Counted from the first letter of the stretch, positions 11,888-23,704 are shown. The stretch is DNA of 64,000 nt from Isoetes taiwanensis (GCA_021234155.1 JAJEKV010000002.1:22892942-22956941); one strand, 5' to 3'. Numbers and translations are program-made. Notes: generated by a model not told the origin, from the sequence alone.

Positions 11888-13485
11888 TTGTAAGTACTGA
11901 TGTTCATTTTGATGAATTTCGCATTCCTGGACAGATTGAGGATACAGACTTCATCGATTTGGGGCTACTCGTATCTGATCCTCCCGAGTCTTTCATTGAT
12001 CAAGAAGCAGCCCGCTTAGCTCATGCCTCCATTTCTGATCCTTCCTCTTCTGGTTCACATCCACCGTCACCCATTACCCATGACTCCTTGCCCAATGATA
12101 ATGGTCATATCTCTGATCCATCTGCACCCATTCCTTCTGATTCAATCCCTGCCACCGAACCTTTGCTTCCAACACCAGTTCCCCTTACTCGTAGTCAACG
12201 CATTCGCACACCGTCTTTGAAAGTCATTGAAAATGCTGAAGTAAGCTTAGCTGAATGGATTTGTTTGGCCACTTTTGATCAACCTCCCACCATCTATGCT
12301 GCTCTCGCCAGCCCAGAAGCCTCCTCTTGGCATACTGCCGCTCAAAATGAGCTCAGTTCTATGCACATTAATCATGTCTGGGATCTTGTTCCTCCACCCT
12401 TTGGCCGCCCCATTGTTGATTCCAAATGGGTCTTGTCCAAGAAATACAAAGCCGATGGTACCCTGGATAGGTACAAAGCCAGACTTGTCGCCAGGGGATT
12501 TACCCAAATCCATGGCGTGGATTACGACGAGACATATTCCCCTGTTATCCACATGACCAGCCTGCGCACCATCCTTGCTCTTGCTGCTCAAAATGATTGG
12601 GAAATCATCCAATTGGACGTACAAACTGCCTTTCTCCATGGAGACTTGCAAGAAGAAGTGTTCATGCGACAGGCACCAGGCTTTGAAGACCCACGTTTTC
12701 CCCATCATGTCTGCCATCTCAAGAAAGCCATTTATGGTCTGAAACAGGCTTCCCGTGCTTGGTTTCAGAAATTTGATTCTGTTCTTCAAAAACTGCAATT
12801 CACTTGTTCTCCTACTGACTTCAATGTCTATCTCCGCCGCACCTCCAGCTCCACTATTCTTGTTCTTCTATATGTTGATGACATGCTCATTATTGGACAT
12901 CCCCGCCCTGCCCTTGAGGACCTGTATACCCATCTCTGCCACCACTTTCAGATGAAGTATCTTGGTGATGCTAACTATTTCTTAGGCCTCCACATCCAAC
13001 GCAATCACTCACACCGTACACTTCATTTACATCAGCACTTGTATATTCAAGAAATTCTTCATCGCTTTCATATGCAAGATGCTCGCCCTGTCTGCACACC
13101 CATGGAGCCCAATCTTAACCTTTTTGATGACCCTCCCATTGCTGGTTCATCTCCTGATCTCCCTTTCCGGTCCCTCATTGGCTCTTTGATGTACCTCATG
13201 GTCTGTACTCGTCCTGATCTCTCTTTTGCTGTTATCACCCTCAGCCAGTTCAATGACAAATTCACAGATTATCACTGGAATCTTGCCAAACGCATTCTTC
13301 GCTATCTTCAAGCTACACCACATCATGGTCTTCTTTACTCACCTGGCTCTTATTCCCAGCTTACTCTCTTTGTAGATGCTAGTCATGGCACAAATTCTTC
13401 TGGTCGATCTACTATAGGCTGCTGTTTTCTGTTACATGGAGGACTCATAGGCTGGATCACCCGAAAGCAATCCACTGTTGCATGA
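11888..13485 (+). CDS. copia reverse transcriptase and start of RNase H
   Basis: The frame opens by overlap at 11860 and takes over from the gag-integrase frame after the frameshift. It contains an acidic, Pro/Ser-rich linker (residues about 30-110 of the open frame), then the RVT_2 reverse transcriptase from SKWVLSKKYKADG through LDVQTAFLHGDL to the catalytic LLYVDDMLIIG. The RNase H segment starts at LFVDASHGTNSSGRSTIG. It ends at a TGA in STVA*SSAEAEY, where copia elements normally carry Arg (CGA or AGA), so a C-to-T change is the simple explanation. Confidence 0.9.
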
Positions 13486-13887
13486 TCTTCTGCTGAAGCT
13501 GAGTACTTGGCTCTTTCTCATGGCACTCGCGATTTGGTAGTATATGATCGCCTCATCCACTTTGTCATGAATCAGGTTGCTCATCCTATTTCAGTTTGGA
13601 TTGATAACACAAGTGCTATCAATATGGCCCAGAACCCTGCTCATCGCACCCGGACTAATCACATACCAGTTCACTTCCATTATATTCGTCAACAGATTGA
13701 AGAAGGATTAGTTCAGCTTGGCTACATTTCGACTAGTCACAACACTGCAGATGCTTTCACTAAAGCTCTTCCTCGTGATCTGTTTCTCAAACATTGTGAG
13801 GCTCTTGGCATTTCCTGTTTTGCATCAGGCTTGGGGGGGAGTGTTGAAGACATCACAGCCTCACACTTGGCATGCATCACAGCATGA
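13486..13887 (+). CDS. copia RNase H, C-terminal part after nonsense codon
   Basis: In the same frame as the reverse transcriptase, it continues with SSAEAEYLAL, WIDNTSAINMAQNP, RTNHIPVHFHYIR and HNTADAFTKALPRDLF, all standard for copia RNase H. It runs into the polypurine tract and the LTR, as copia polyproteins often do. Confidence 0.88.
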   Translation, partial: SSAEAEYLALSHGTRDLVVYDRLIHFVMNQVAHPISVWIDNTSAINMAQNPAHRTRTNHIPVHFHYIRQQIEEGLVQLGYISTSHNTADAFTKALPRDLFLKHCEALGISCFASGLGGSVEDITASHLACITA

Positions 13888-14045
13888 CAGTTGGCAGCAT
13901 GCAGAGCCGTTGTTATTCTGTTTCCCATTTACTGTTTTATGTTTCATTCATGATTCGCTCCATGGAGCTCACTGTATTTAGTTCCAATTCCTGAATCAAT
14001 AGATCAGTCGTTTGCTTTGTACTCGTTTCTTGCTTTGCTTTCACA
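13842..14045 (+). repeat. copia 3' LTR
   Basis: Starts TGTTGAAG directly after a purine tract and ends near TTTCACA, about 204 bp. The right border is an estimate from the TG...CA rule. No matching 5' LTR is found in the window, so it cannot be confirmed by comparison. Confidence 0.65.
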
Positions 14046-14077
14046 GGGTGAATGCACGATAAGAGGCAACCCCACCC

Positions 14078-15213
14078 TAGCCGAGGTGGCAAGTGAGGTG
14101 GACAGACTAGAATTGCACGATCGTTGTAAGGGGAATAGGCAAGCGCATTAAAAATATTGCCTCAAAATATGGAAGTCTATAGTCAACTGCTTGCAAATCA
14201 GCAAAAGTTCTGAACTTCTTAAGAAGTAAATTTTGCTCAGATTAAAAACTCTCATTGCCCAGTTCATTGCAATAAGACCCTTTGGCTTTTTTACATTTAG
14301 CTTTTGAGTTGTGAAATGAAAAAACTAAGGTAATACAGATTTATGCGCCCAGCACTTTACTTGCAAAATATTACTAGCGCAAACGTGACAACAAAGAAGA
14401 ATTGGGGTTTTTATTCCAGAACGCTAATATTTACAAGGAGTTCTTAGAGCAAAATTTTGACCGGTATGGAAGCAGAAAAGGTTTTTAGAACCCAAATCTT
14501 CCATATGCACAGGCTTGAATGCTTTGGGAGTTGTTCCACATAGTTAGTGCACTCGTAAGATCGTTGGACAATGCTGCCTTGCACAGAAATTCAGAAAGAT
14601 GCAACAATTCTCGGTCCTCGTCCCTAGCATCACAGTAAAACCGACTGATTTGAACCCCATTTGCAGGGTTGAGCATGAAAGAACAGGGATTATCATCAAC
14701 AATGATGACCCTCTTCATATTTCTGCCCAATTTTGAGAGATCCTTGACAGACCCATTTGAGCATGAATCTTTGAACAATCTATGAGAGATTAAGCCAAGG
14801 GGATCAATTTCATCTATGGCGGCATCGGCATAGTCTCGTTCTGCAGCAGTGAATACAACCAATTCATAGAGCTGTGCAACGGAATGCAAAAATTGGTCAA
14901 GGCCAGGCCGTTTGCAGAGGTAAATTTTGGCAGCTGAATCGTTTAAAATGATATCGAGGACAGAATCATGGGCGCCCAAGTCTTGGAGGCTGGAATGTAC
15001 AAGGGTATGGTCTAGATCGATGACCAGAGTGGGTTTTCCCGTTTGAAGAGCACTCTGTTTTGGCAGCAAAGGTTTTTTGGAAGCCCAAAACTTTTGGAAA
15101 ATGGTGACCCTTTTCATGGGTTTGAGGAATATGGCTGAGAACTGAAAGCATTGCTGGTCTGGTACTTTTTGCAGTTGAAATGGCTTATATATCAAGGGAG
15201 AAAATGATAATAA
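14078..15213 (-). repeat. Duplicated block carrying CTD-phosphatase gene, copy 1, part a
   Basis: This matches 60539-61912 (copy 2) in the same orientation. The second part of the block lies at 18488-19030, whereas in copy 2 the two parts are contiguous. Bases 14046-14484 hold no other gene. Confidence 0.85.
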
Positions 15214-15219
15214 TATCAA
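14485..15219 (-). CDS. Small CTD-phosphatase-like (FCP1/SCP, NIF domain) protein, copy 1
   Basis: A single open frame of 244 codons; Met35 (near 15117) may be the real start. The HAD-type phosphatase motifs are complete: DLDHTLV with Asp68 and Asp70, VVFTAA with Thr124, a Lys around 161, and VDDNP with Asp175-176. Proteins of this family dephosphorylate serine in RNA polymerase II C-terminal repeats or other nuclear targets; the true substrate is unknown. Compared with copy 2, copy 1 lacks 5 nt near 15070-15080, so the N-terminal 30-odd residues of the two copies lie in different frames and one of them is altered. The gene has no introns, which fits a retroposed origin but does not prove it. 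Confidence 0.7.
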   Translation of the reverse strand: MILLSFSPLIYKPFQLQKVPDQQCFQFSAIFLKPMKRVTIFQKFWASKKPLLPKQSALQTGKPTLVIDLDHTLVHSSLQDLGAHDSVLDIILNDSAAKIYLCKRPGLDQFLHSVAQLYELVVFTAAERDYADAAIDEIDPLGLISHRLFKDSCSNGSVKDLSKLGRNMKRVIIVDDNPCSFMLNPANGVQISRFYCDARDEDRELLHLSEFLCKAALSNDLTSALTMWNNSQSIQACAYGRFGF

Positions 15220-18200
15220 AACATATATAAAGCATTCACTTTGATTCTATTCTTCAAGATTCTTTGATGCTCCATTGCATGCGTGCCAAATGTCAAATTT
15301 TTTTTTCGGGGAACATTTTTGCATTTTTCTAGTTTTTTTGTGGCTATGGCGGCCGGGGCAGCCACGGCGCCCTTCCGACTCCGGCTTCTCAAGATGTTCC
15401 TCTCCCGGAAGCACCAGCAGGTCGGCCACAAAACCTTGCTCAAAAGTGACGATTTTTACGGGGTTTGCCCTAGATCCGCCGTTTCTTGCATTTTCTTTAG
15501 TTAAGCCTCGGCTATGGCTTTTCGATTCGTAGTATATCTTGAATACCGGTGTGTATCCTTGCGAGCATCCCGCTCTCAAAGGGCTTCGAGAAATGGCGCC
15601 TATGCATAAAGGCCCTTTCTTCGTTCCTTGCTTTTCCGCCTCGGGACAAGCATGTTAGGACTTATTTCTGTTGGCAAGAACACTCTCTCCACGCTCTTCT
15701 TTGTCTTTCTTCCAATTCCGTCCAATTCGAGCCTTGGCTATGGCGAATTAACCTCTAGCTTCAACTACTCCGTTTGATTCTCTTATGAATATAACCCATC
15801 ATCCAGTTTTCTGTTTCAATCCCCTGTTTCGATTCTCTTTTCCAGCTCGGCAGATAAGTGGAGCCTGTAACCCCGAAAGCACAGGCGGACTTACGATAAG
15901 GTTTCGTTTTTTAATGTTCAACCTGGATGGGAACTACGGGATCATGAAGAGGTCGGCAGCGGCGGCAATGCTTCTAAAATACCAGAGGTTTCGTCGATTT
16001 AGATGGCCCAAAATCATTGGTTGCGAGGTTTCGCGGGGATGATACTAAGGCGATAGTGTTATACAACCCTAGAAATTCGGAAGAATCTTTCATTTCTCGC
16101 CTTTCAAGTGAATGACGATTTTTTTCCTTCTCAAAAGGTATCTGCTTTGTAAGCGTGTTTATTCAATCTGTTTCATATGCAATTAAAGGAGGATTTTATG
16201 ACGGTCGTACTTTCGGTTTTACACGATTGGGAAGGTTTTCAAGAAGGCATATGGGCGGGGACTATATTTGGGAGGGTTCTTCGATTTCAAAGCAGGTTGA
16301 GTAGAGTCAAGCTGTGTAAAAAAAAAATCACGGGATAACTAGACATATAGTCCGTGGATATCGGTTATATGCAAGTGGGATCTGTAAATCTTTTGGCGAA
16401 GCATTCCTTATAGAACACGGCTTAATTTGGAATAATTTATAAAATTTGGATGGGGATCCGGCTAGTGCATTACATCCGTTTTTGTGCTAGAGAATTTTGT
16501 TTGGAGTTGAATTCGATATTTAGCTTTTAAGCAGTACACAAAATTTAGCTTTTGATTTTGCATGCAAGATTTAGATTTCATCAAGAATCGACCATCTATA
16601 AAAACACATGACTAATCCTCTCCGCTTTTCTTTTGCAAAGCATTTAGATTAATGGAACATGGCAAAGAACATTTTTCGACATGTAGATTCAATGTTTGTC
16701 GGCACATGAACTCAAGAGCAACTTTGTATAGACAATCGAACTCAATAGGTACCTTCCACGGCTCATCATCGAAAGCAAGATATTTCTCGCCTCCGGTCTT
16801 TCTATCAACAGTTTGAAGTGCGGTCTACTATTTAGATTCTTTTTCAATAATGACAAGCAATGTCTGCCTTTTCTTTCTTCTAGATCTGGAGTTCTCTATC
16901 AAGTTTTGTGTATCAGGAAGTTGTCATTTGAAAAAATTCTTATTAGGTATCCATTTCCACCTTCGATACGTTAGCAGACAATGAGAGCAGAAAGGGGTGT
17001 ATCATCAGCTTTTGGTGGCCATGTCTTGAGTAAATGTGTTCTTGCTTCATATGGAGAACCCGTTTTGTTGAAGGACTAGAGTGTAGATTGAACATGTTCC
17101 CCTATACTCTCTACATAGAGTGCGGTGCCCCCGGAATTTTTATGGGGTTTTCTCCATTTACACAGCTTTCGGCAAATATCGGCAGTCATCTAGCACCTTC
17201 AGGTGAATTTGGTATTTTCTATCTTCAATGTTTTTTGCCCAAGTTGGTTTTCTAATAAATCATAATACTGCCAGGAGATACCATGGTGGAGAGGATGCAC
17301 TTGCAAGATGGCCTAATAGAAGGGGTTCAGAATGTACACAAGGCGTATTTGAATTATACTTAAAACACTTAAGTAAGCTTTTCTGTATGGATATCCAGGG
17401 GCATTAGTTTGTTGTGTTGCTCGTTAGAATCAAACTGCATAATATGCATGATGTTTAAAACATGAGAGATGTTACTAAATCTCAACTTTTATAAATGCTA
17501 TTGAAAACTTTTATAGATGCTATGGAAAATTTTAATATGTCGGGTTGGAGACAACCCATGTTTGAAAGCCAAGGCTCTAGTTGCTAGTTTAGCAAGATGC
17601 ACAATGTTTACGATGGTCCTAGATAAACATGGTTGATATAGAGAAATAAAGCACGTTGCCAAGCTCTCCGAGGTGAATTCCTAAGAGCATCCTCTTAGCT
17701 TTGGACAGAGCTTAGGCAAAACCTAGCAAGTAAAATCAAACTACGGTTTTGAAACAAAGAGTAAATTAACATGTACTAGAGACATATCCTAGGAGATCCA
17801 ATGGACACATTAGCCCTTTATCATTTAAGAACATCCTCTTAGCTTTGGCGATTGCTAGGCAAATCCAGCCATTTAAGAACATCCTCTTATCTTTGACAGT
17901 GCAAATCCAGCAAGTAAAAGCAAACTATGGTTTTGTAGTGACTGCACCTCAATGTTGCATACCAATGGTGGGTCTAAAAATGATCTCTGATTGGTTACCC
18001 CTCTTAGTCATTTTGGCCTTCTCTATACATAGCATGGCATTCTTGGTCTTTAATAAGGGATATAAAAACCCTTTGGGAGCCTATTGGCAACGTTGGTACG
18101 ATTCGTCATCTACATGCTAGATTATTCGAATCCCATCAGTAGTTGCTACCTTTGGCTAACATAACGCTTCAGCCTACTATTGCCCTATTATTTGACCCCA

Positions 18201-18487
18201 ACACAAATACAAAATCTGTAAGGGCATGACAACCCAATGCGCACTGTCCAGCTTCAATAAGAAAACATGCTTCAATAAGAAAACATGATTCAGGATTTTA
18301 AGTTTATAGAGGTCATTAACCCCTCAGTCATGAAAATTATCATTTGATTCATGTGCATTTGTATCAAACTTCATTTAGTCAGTCTCGTGGAGGAAATGCT
18401 TACAACACTCACTTTATGAAATAGAGAGGAGCCGGGGAAGAGAAATGTTCGCGGCGGCCTTGGCCGCCGCGATAAATTTCTTGTAAT
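15214..18487 (+). mobile_element. Candidate Helitron-like insertion
   Basis: Comparison with 61880-61960 shows about 3.27 kb present only in copy 1 of the duplicated block, inserted in an AATAAT run. The insertion begins near TCAAAACATAT after an A. It ends with a GC-rich hairpin (CGCGGCGGC / GCCGCCGCG) followed by ATAAATTTCTTGTAA and then T. An A/T target, a 5' TC and a 3' hairpin fit a Helitron, but the expected CTRR end is not clean. No Rep/helicase frame is seen, so it would be non-autonomous. Inside, 15290-16050 is GC-richer and looks like the 5' end of a captured gene (an unknown frame with KMFLSRKHQQVGHKTLLK near 15395-15455). Bases 16050-18400 are AT-rich; 17680-17930 repeats a unit with AACATCCTCTTAGCTTTGG about three times. 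Confidence 0.5.
18441..18487 (+). repeat. GC-rich hairpin terminus, forward copy
   Basis: About 47 bases around CGCGGCGGCCTTGGCCGCCG are repeated in inverted orientation at 20235-20281. It is the right end of the 3.3-kb insertion and is probably a family-wide 3' terminus. Confidence 0.75.
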
Positions 18488-19030
18488 AATAATAATACAT
18501 GAACTCTAGATTGGCGACCGCCTTTAGGGGTTGCGGCCATACGCCGCCATATATACCATACGCCGCCATATATACCATATGGCAGCCATACGCCGCCATA
18601 TCATATGGCGGCGTATGGCCCATTCCAACTTGCATAGATGTTGGATCTCATATTCAATATACGTGTGTGTTTACCACATTGCTAGTGGCGCCCACTATCA
18701 CATTTGTTCAAGAAATACTGATGGCATGTCATCCTTGTTGTAGAGTATTTTCTTTCACCAAGCTTCCTTTTAAGGCCATGTCCACTCCCTAAAAGACAAC
18801 CCATTCTACCGCCTTTCGTCTCTTTATGCATTGTTTGGTTATATTCTAGAAAGGGCCCTTTCTACCACCTTCGCTTCTTTATGCACTGTTTGCTTGTATT
18901 CCACTATATTACGTAACTGACATGCCAACTGACAAAGGTAGCCGGCCCTAACAATTTGTTATGTTATTGCCCGTATCTCATGACCATGCTATGTTGGCTA
19001 AAAAATAACAAATGCGAAACCATTACGTTT
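18488..19030 (+). repeat. Duplicated block, copy 1, part b
   Basis: Matches 61915-62466. It contains short tandem, self-complementary units of CCATACGCCGCCATATATA (about 18540-18615; three units here, one in copy 2), which can form a hairpin with GGCGGCGTATGG. No gene is seen. A weaker related segment follows at 62480-62600. Confidence 0.8.
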
Positions 19031-19237
19031 GGGTGTATTATAGTTTGGGGGGTCTCTCAAATTTTGGTGACCATTAGATTGGGGTATATTACAGCCGATA
19101 TTTCCTCTCATAGCCTTTCAGCCCTTCAATGCAGGTCAAGATGGGGTCAAATCCACCCCATTTGACTTACCTCTCCAACAAAAAACATCCCATGGTTCGA
19201 TATGTATCACAATAGTATATTCCCACAACATATATGA

Positions 19238-19330
19238 GCATCAAATTCCTATGATCCTGGGGAGTCGAACCCCAGCATGATTCCCATGCTCATCCAAGCA
19301 TAACAATGCTGCTATGCCCGGGGGCTGAAG
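19238..19330 (-). repeat. tRNA-derived SINE or tRNA relic
   Basis: On the minus strand a perfect T-arm is present (TGGGG stem, TTCGACT loop, CCCCA stem), which includes a consensus Pol III B box GGTTCGACTCC. It is preceded by a GCATG/CATGC stem in the anticodon-arm position and an A-box-like TAGCAGCATTG. The acceptor stem is not convincing, so it is not called a functional tRNA. Confidence 0.4.
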
Positions 19331-20234
19331 CCCATTAATAAAGCAAACAAGTTAGTGCCCTTGTCGAACACATAAAAAACAAATGAATTCGGATGAACAA
19401 CAACTAGTTATGGCGTCCAGCATTGTCGGGCTTAGTGATAATTTGAAGAGGTGGTTGTTTCTCTATTCTATTCTATTCATTGAAACCAAGTGTCTCGTGG
19501 TTGATAGATGGTGAGCGTGAAGTAGCTTTAAGTTTTGTTGATCTACTTCATGACAACTACATTAAAAAGGATCTATGAAACTATGAGTTTGGAACAGTAA
19601 TATCTAACATGAAAAGTTAGAAATGTGAGCTCCATTATTTCTTGAGTAGAATTACTTGTAATTGTGAAATGTGTCCCCACTTTCCAGGTGAAGTTGTGAT
19701 ACTATATTGGATTGTTGTACTACTCATTTAATGGGAACATCAATCTCTAATTGTTACACATTATATAGCTTGTGTTCAAATGCGTTCTATCTAGCCATCT
19801 ACTTATCTATCTTTATAGTGCAATGCTTGTTGTCTATACTTGTAGTGATTATTGGGTGAGAGATAGATTGCATTTATGAAGGCGAAAGAGATGCTTGCAT
19901 AGAATGCTCCAAGCATGCTTGCATAGAGTGCTTCACATTCTTGAACTTGCAAAGAGAGATTTGTAGATGATTGTTTACAGGTGAAATGCTTTCTAGAGTT
20001 GGAATAAACTGTATATGATTGTTTATATGAACATGGAATAATTACAGGTGAAAAGCTTTCTAGAGTTGGAATAAACTTGTATATGACAGAGCTCTTGTGC
20101 ATGTAAATGCCACCCAACAAAAAGAAGTCTTAGATGCAAAAGCATGCAATTGCTATCCAATAAAACGCATTGTAGCTGTGGAACATCTTTTAAAAGAGAT
20201 GGGATATTTTTTCATGCTTTCTATTTTTAACTTG

Positions 20235-20281
20235 TTACAAGAAATTTATCGCGGCGGCAAGGCCGCCGCGAACATTTCTCT
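20235..20281 (-). repeat. GC-rich hairpin terminus, inverted copy
   Basis: Reverse complement of 18441-18487 except for one base in the loop region. If it marks a Helitron-like 3' end, the element would extend to the right of 20281; its 5' end was not found. Confidence 0.65.
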
Positions 20282-21798
20282 TTATCGAGTTTGTGCTAGT
20301 TGAAAATGATATGAACGTTCAACTTGTTGTCCATTCGTCAAACTTGCTGTTCATTCGAAACTGTTGTCAAGAAGCTGTCGTATGCGTGCAAAAGTTAATA
20401 TTTAAAACATGAAAGGGAACTTCGACGTACAATGAAACAACGTAATATCACATACCTATACTGCTCCAACATATCAACATTGCCAACATGCTGTCTAGTT
20501 TAGTTATGTTGTCAAATCTGAATTTTCCAATGAATTGGTTCAAAGACTAGTACATCATATGATGAGAAATATCCACTAAATATGCATCATATATTGTGCT
20601 TTCTAGCACACAAATGATAGACAATTACTCGTCTTCTTGTCTCAAATACATGTATGGGGGACAAAGTTACAATTGATAATTCGTAGCAACAATCAGAATT
20701 AGACCTTTTGGAGCACGGTATTATATTTGTTCTTATGCTGATCAACCATATAGTTTGTGCAATATACTCCAATTACTCAGTTGAATGGTACACGAGCATT
20801 CACAACATACATATGCTGCAGTACACAAGCTTAGTTTATGGACCCAGCTGGCAAAGTTTAGTTCATTAATAAAAAATGCAGGCGCCAAATCCATATATGC
20901 CAGCTTTTCCTCTTTGCAATGCATCTAGCCACATCTTGTATCACATCATGGCATAAAACATTGGCCAACACAAATTCGGCCATGCCAGATATGGACAACT
21001 ATTTTTGTATCAGAAAATGCTAGAAATGAGTTCCATAGTCGAATTTGCCCATAGAAAACCATTAATGCTATGGCCATAGCATCAAGCTAGTATTTCTATG
21101 TTGTTCAGTTAATGAATATATAGTTCAATTACATTTTCAAATGTCAGTATCTTCCAGATATTGGAAAGTGTGCAAAGCAATAGTTGTGCACTTAAATACA
21201 TGAGAGTTGAATTTAAATTAATTTGTTCTTGTCAGCATTGTGCCCCTAATGACTGGTGACTTGCATTTTAACAGGTAAGTTTGGGCTTCCTAGGGATGAT
21301 AATGATTATAACATGAACTCGATATCAGTAATGGCAGTAAGTGTGGTTAATTGAGTTTACAACCTTCATGATACTGAACAATTTCTAAATTATAATTGCT
21401 TAACAAGTTGGAAATAAGCCAACATCTTCTTATGTCCACAGCCTAAGATTTGTCTAATTGGATCTTGGCTTTCCACCTAATGTGTGGCCTCAATGGGGCT
21501 ATTCAAGTTTTTACCCATTATCTCGGATTTGATTCAGGGGAATCAACCCCCATCTTCTACATCGTTCCAAATTTTCAATTACAAAAATTGAACCAATGGG
21601 TGTAAATTCTATAGTGGTGATCAAAAAAATGCGACAGCACCCAGCACCTAAAGCACTTGGATCCCGTCAGCCTTGTGTCACGCATTTAATGCTTGCAATT
21701 CCCGCGCCATAGCCATAAGCCATAGCCATAAGCCATAGCTTTTAGTCGAACTTTCTCGCGCCATAGCCATAGCCGAAAGCCAAATTCTTTGCATCAGA

Positions 21799-23547
21799 AT
21801 GGGCGAAGTAGTGACAATAGAAGATTTTGTGGAAATGCATGGATTGTCGGATGATGCACTAATTTCGGCTTTAAAAATGAAATATTTGGAGAGCAAAATC
21901 ACCACTGAAGATTGGCTATCAGTTTGGAGAGAGGAGATAAATACCAGACACAGTATAAAAATCTCGCTGGTACAGCCACATCTGAAAGAAGAATTACAAT
22001 CATTGATAAAAAAGCTTTATCAGAGTGAAGGATTATGCAATAATGAGGTCAGAAAACAGATAGCCTATGCTTTTCATGGAAAAATTGCATATCTGCACAA
22101 AGAAATCCTGAAAAGCACAAGGTAAACTGGGCTGCTGCTGGAGCTCAAATTATGAAATACAAGAGGTGTAGAAAGCCTGAATCATTGGAACCAAAAAGTA
22201 ATACAGAGAAGAAGACGATAGAAGCTGAAGAGGAAAAGAAGTTGGCAGTAGAATCTATTATTTTGAACACAAAAATTTTACAGAATGTAGAAGTGATCGA
22301 GAATGAGATCACCAGAATTTCTAGTGAGAGAGAAGCTTGTGCATTGCATCCTTGTCACATTGGCAGCAGAGGATATCTCAAACCAGGCTTTAAGTGGCAA
22401 TGCGGCAGAAGCAAACAATAATATTGAGCAAATGAAAAAGGGATTAGAACTCAAAAAATCTTTGCAGGTAACTCCAGAATTAGAGAAAGACATTGCTGGG
22501 CTTGAAACAGGTATTATGCTTGAGACCTATGCAACAAAAAAAATGGCAAGTTACAGGAAGATCAATCCAAACACAGCATCAAGAAGGGATGAATTGCAAG
22601 GTGAACTTCACATGAAGGATGCTAACCTCTCAATACTGAGATCAAACCTCAAAAACTTGGAAGAACTGAAAGGTATGAAATTTTCACCAATTAGAGTCAA
22701 TGCAGTTAGTAGAGATATACTTGTGCTATTTGAAGACGCTTGTGCTGCATGTGGATTAGCATTCTCCAGCAATTACAGGTTATCAGTAAAACTAAAATGT
22801 GATCATGAGTATCACTTAATGTGCACAACTTTGTTGGCTAAAGGTAAATGCATTGTTTGCACTTCATCTATCAGTTCTGCTTTATTTTTAGAGCTTGGTA
22901 TGACAGTGCCTGTGGACGAGACAATGCTTGAGAATATAGGATCACCTTCCATTGTACATGATAGGAGAACATCAACTCTTGGAAATCTTGCTCTGCTACC
23001 CTCAACTTCAAGATCTTCTTATAAGATTGGAGCAAATAATGTTATATTAATAGATGATGAGGGTGAAGCTGCTACAGAAAACCTTGGGAAGGTTGTTGAG
23101 GGGAAAGTAAATTCAGAGTCACATCGAGAGAGTGATACAGAGATGGAAATGGTGAAGGAACATTCGAAGAAAAGAAAAATTTCACCCAAATCAAAAGTGC
23201 AGGTTCCAAAGAAACAGAAAAGCAAAGATAAAGCAAGCAGGAAAGGAGAAGCAACTAAGAGGACATATCCATTCAGAAGCAAGAAAAATCTGAAAGATGC
23301 AGTAGAGACTGATGTACATACAAGTTTAGAGTTGCAGCAAACAACAGATGAAGCACTTGTAGCACTTAATAATGCTTCTACTTGGGAAAGCATCATCACG
23401 ACAGGTCAATCTGCTTCCACTGACATTGTTGAAGTAGAAGATCAGGCTCCAACTCCAAAAGAAGGTATTCTATTTCAAGCTATACTTGCTGCTCTGAATG
23501 ACAAAAATGAATCTGTCTCAATCAAGAGTCTGTTACATGAAAATTAG
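21799..23547 (+). pseudogene. RING-type zinc-finger protein, frameshifted
   Basis: Three overlapping open frames (21799-22125, about 22112-22421, 22303-23547) together read as one basic, coiled-coil-rich protein, with a loss of one base near 22112 and a compensating shift near 22310. The last frame carries CX2CX15CXHX2HX2CX8CX2C at about 22741-22863 (CAAC, CDHEYHLMC, CIVC), a RING-H2 pattern typical of E3 ubiquitin ligases. Downstream is an acidic then Lys-rich tail (KKRKISPKSK, KKQKSKDK) that could be a nuclear signal. The protein is not recognised beyond the RING. It lies directly upstream of the HAD-type gene on the same strand; whether they were ever one transcription unit is unclear. Confidence 0.6.
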
Positions 23548-23704
23548 CTGGCCTTGATTCCATGCAGGGACAATTGGAGATAATTCCACATCAATGAAAG
23601 GAAGTGTTGTAGCCATTAGAAGATTGACATTTTGAGTGTTATTAATCAAAAAAAATTAAATTGCTTTGCAATGGTTGTTTGAATTTATTTTGTTCTAATG
23701 TAGG

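Larger units (their letters stand above)
10046..14045 (+). mobile_element. Ty1/copia LTR retrotransposon, 5'-truncated, 3' LTR only
   Basis: Domains occur in copia order: gag with a CCHC knuckle, protease, GAG-pre-integrase, integrase, reverse transcriptase, RNase H, then a polypurine tract (TTGGGGGGGA) and an LTR starting TGTTGAAGAC. Integrase before reverse transcriptase defines copia rather than gypsy. Coding-like gag sequence starts abruptly near 10046; no 5' LTR, primer-binding site or N-terminal gag is present, so the 5' part is missing. One frameshift near 11870 and one nonsense codon at 13483 break the polyprotein. The copy is recent enough that both halves are otherwise open. Confidence 0.93.
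19031..21798. other. Intergenic region between duplicated block and RING-type pseudogene
   Basis: No gene is recognised; frames are short and without motifs. It holds a tRNA-like/SINE-like segment (19238-19330), a TCTAT microsatellite at about 19459-19481, the inverted hairpin terminus at 20235-20281, and GCCATA hexamer repeats at 21700-21785 just before the next coding remnant. Confidence 0.4.

Noticed and set aside
12247-12798. 183-codon minus-strand open frame
   Set aside because: It is the antisense shadow of the copia reverse transcriptase, which has clear motifs on the plus strand.
23019-23399. 126-codon minus-strand frame rich in Ser, Leu and Phe
   Set aside because: Antisense of the Lys/Glu-rich tail of the RING-type pseudogene.
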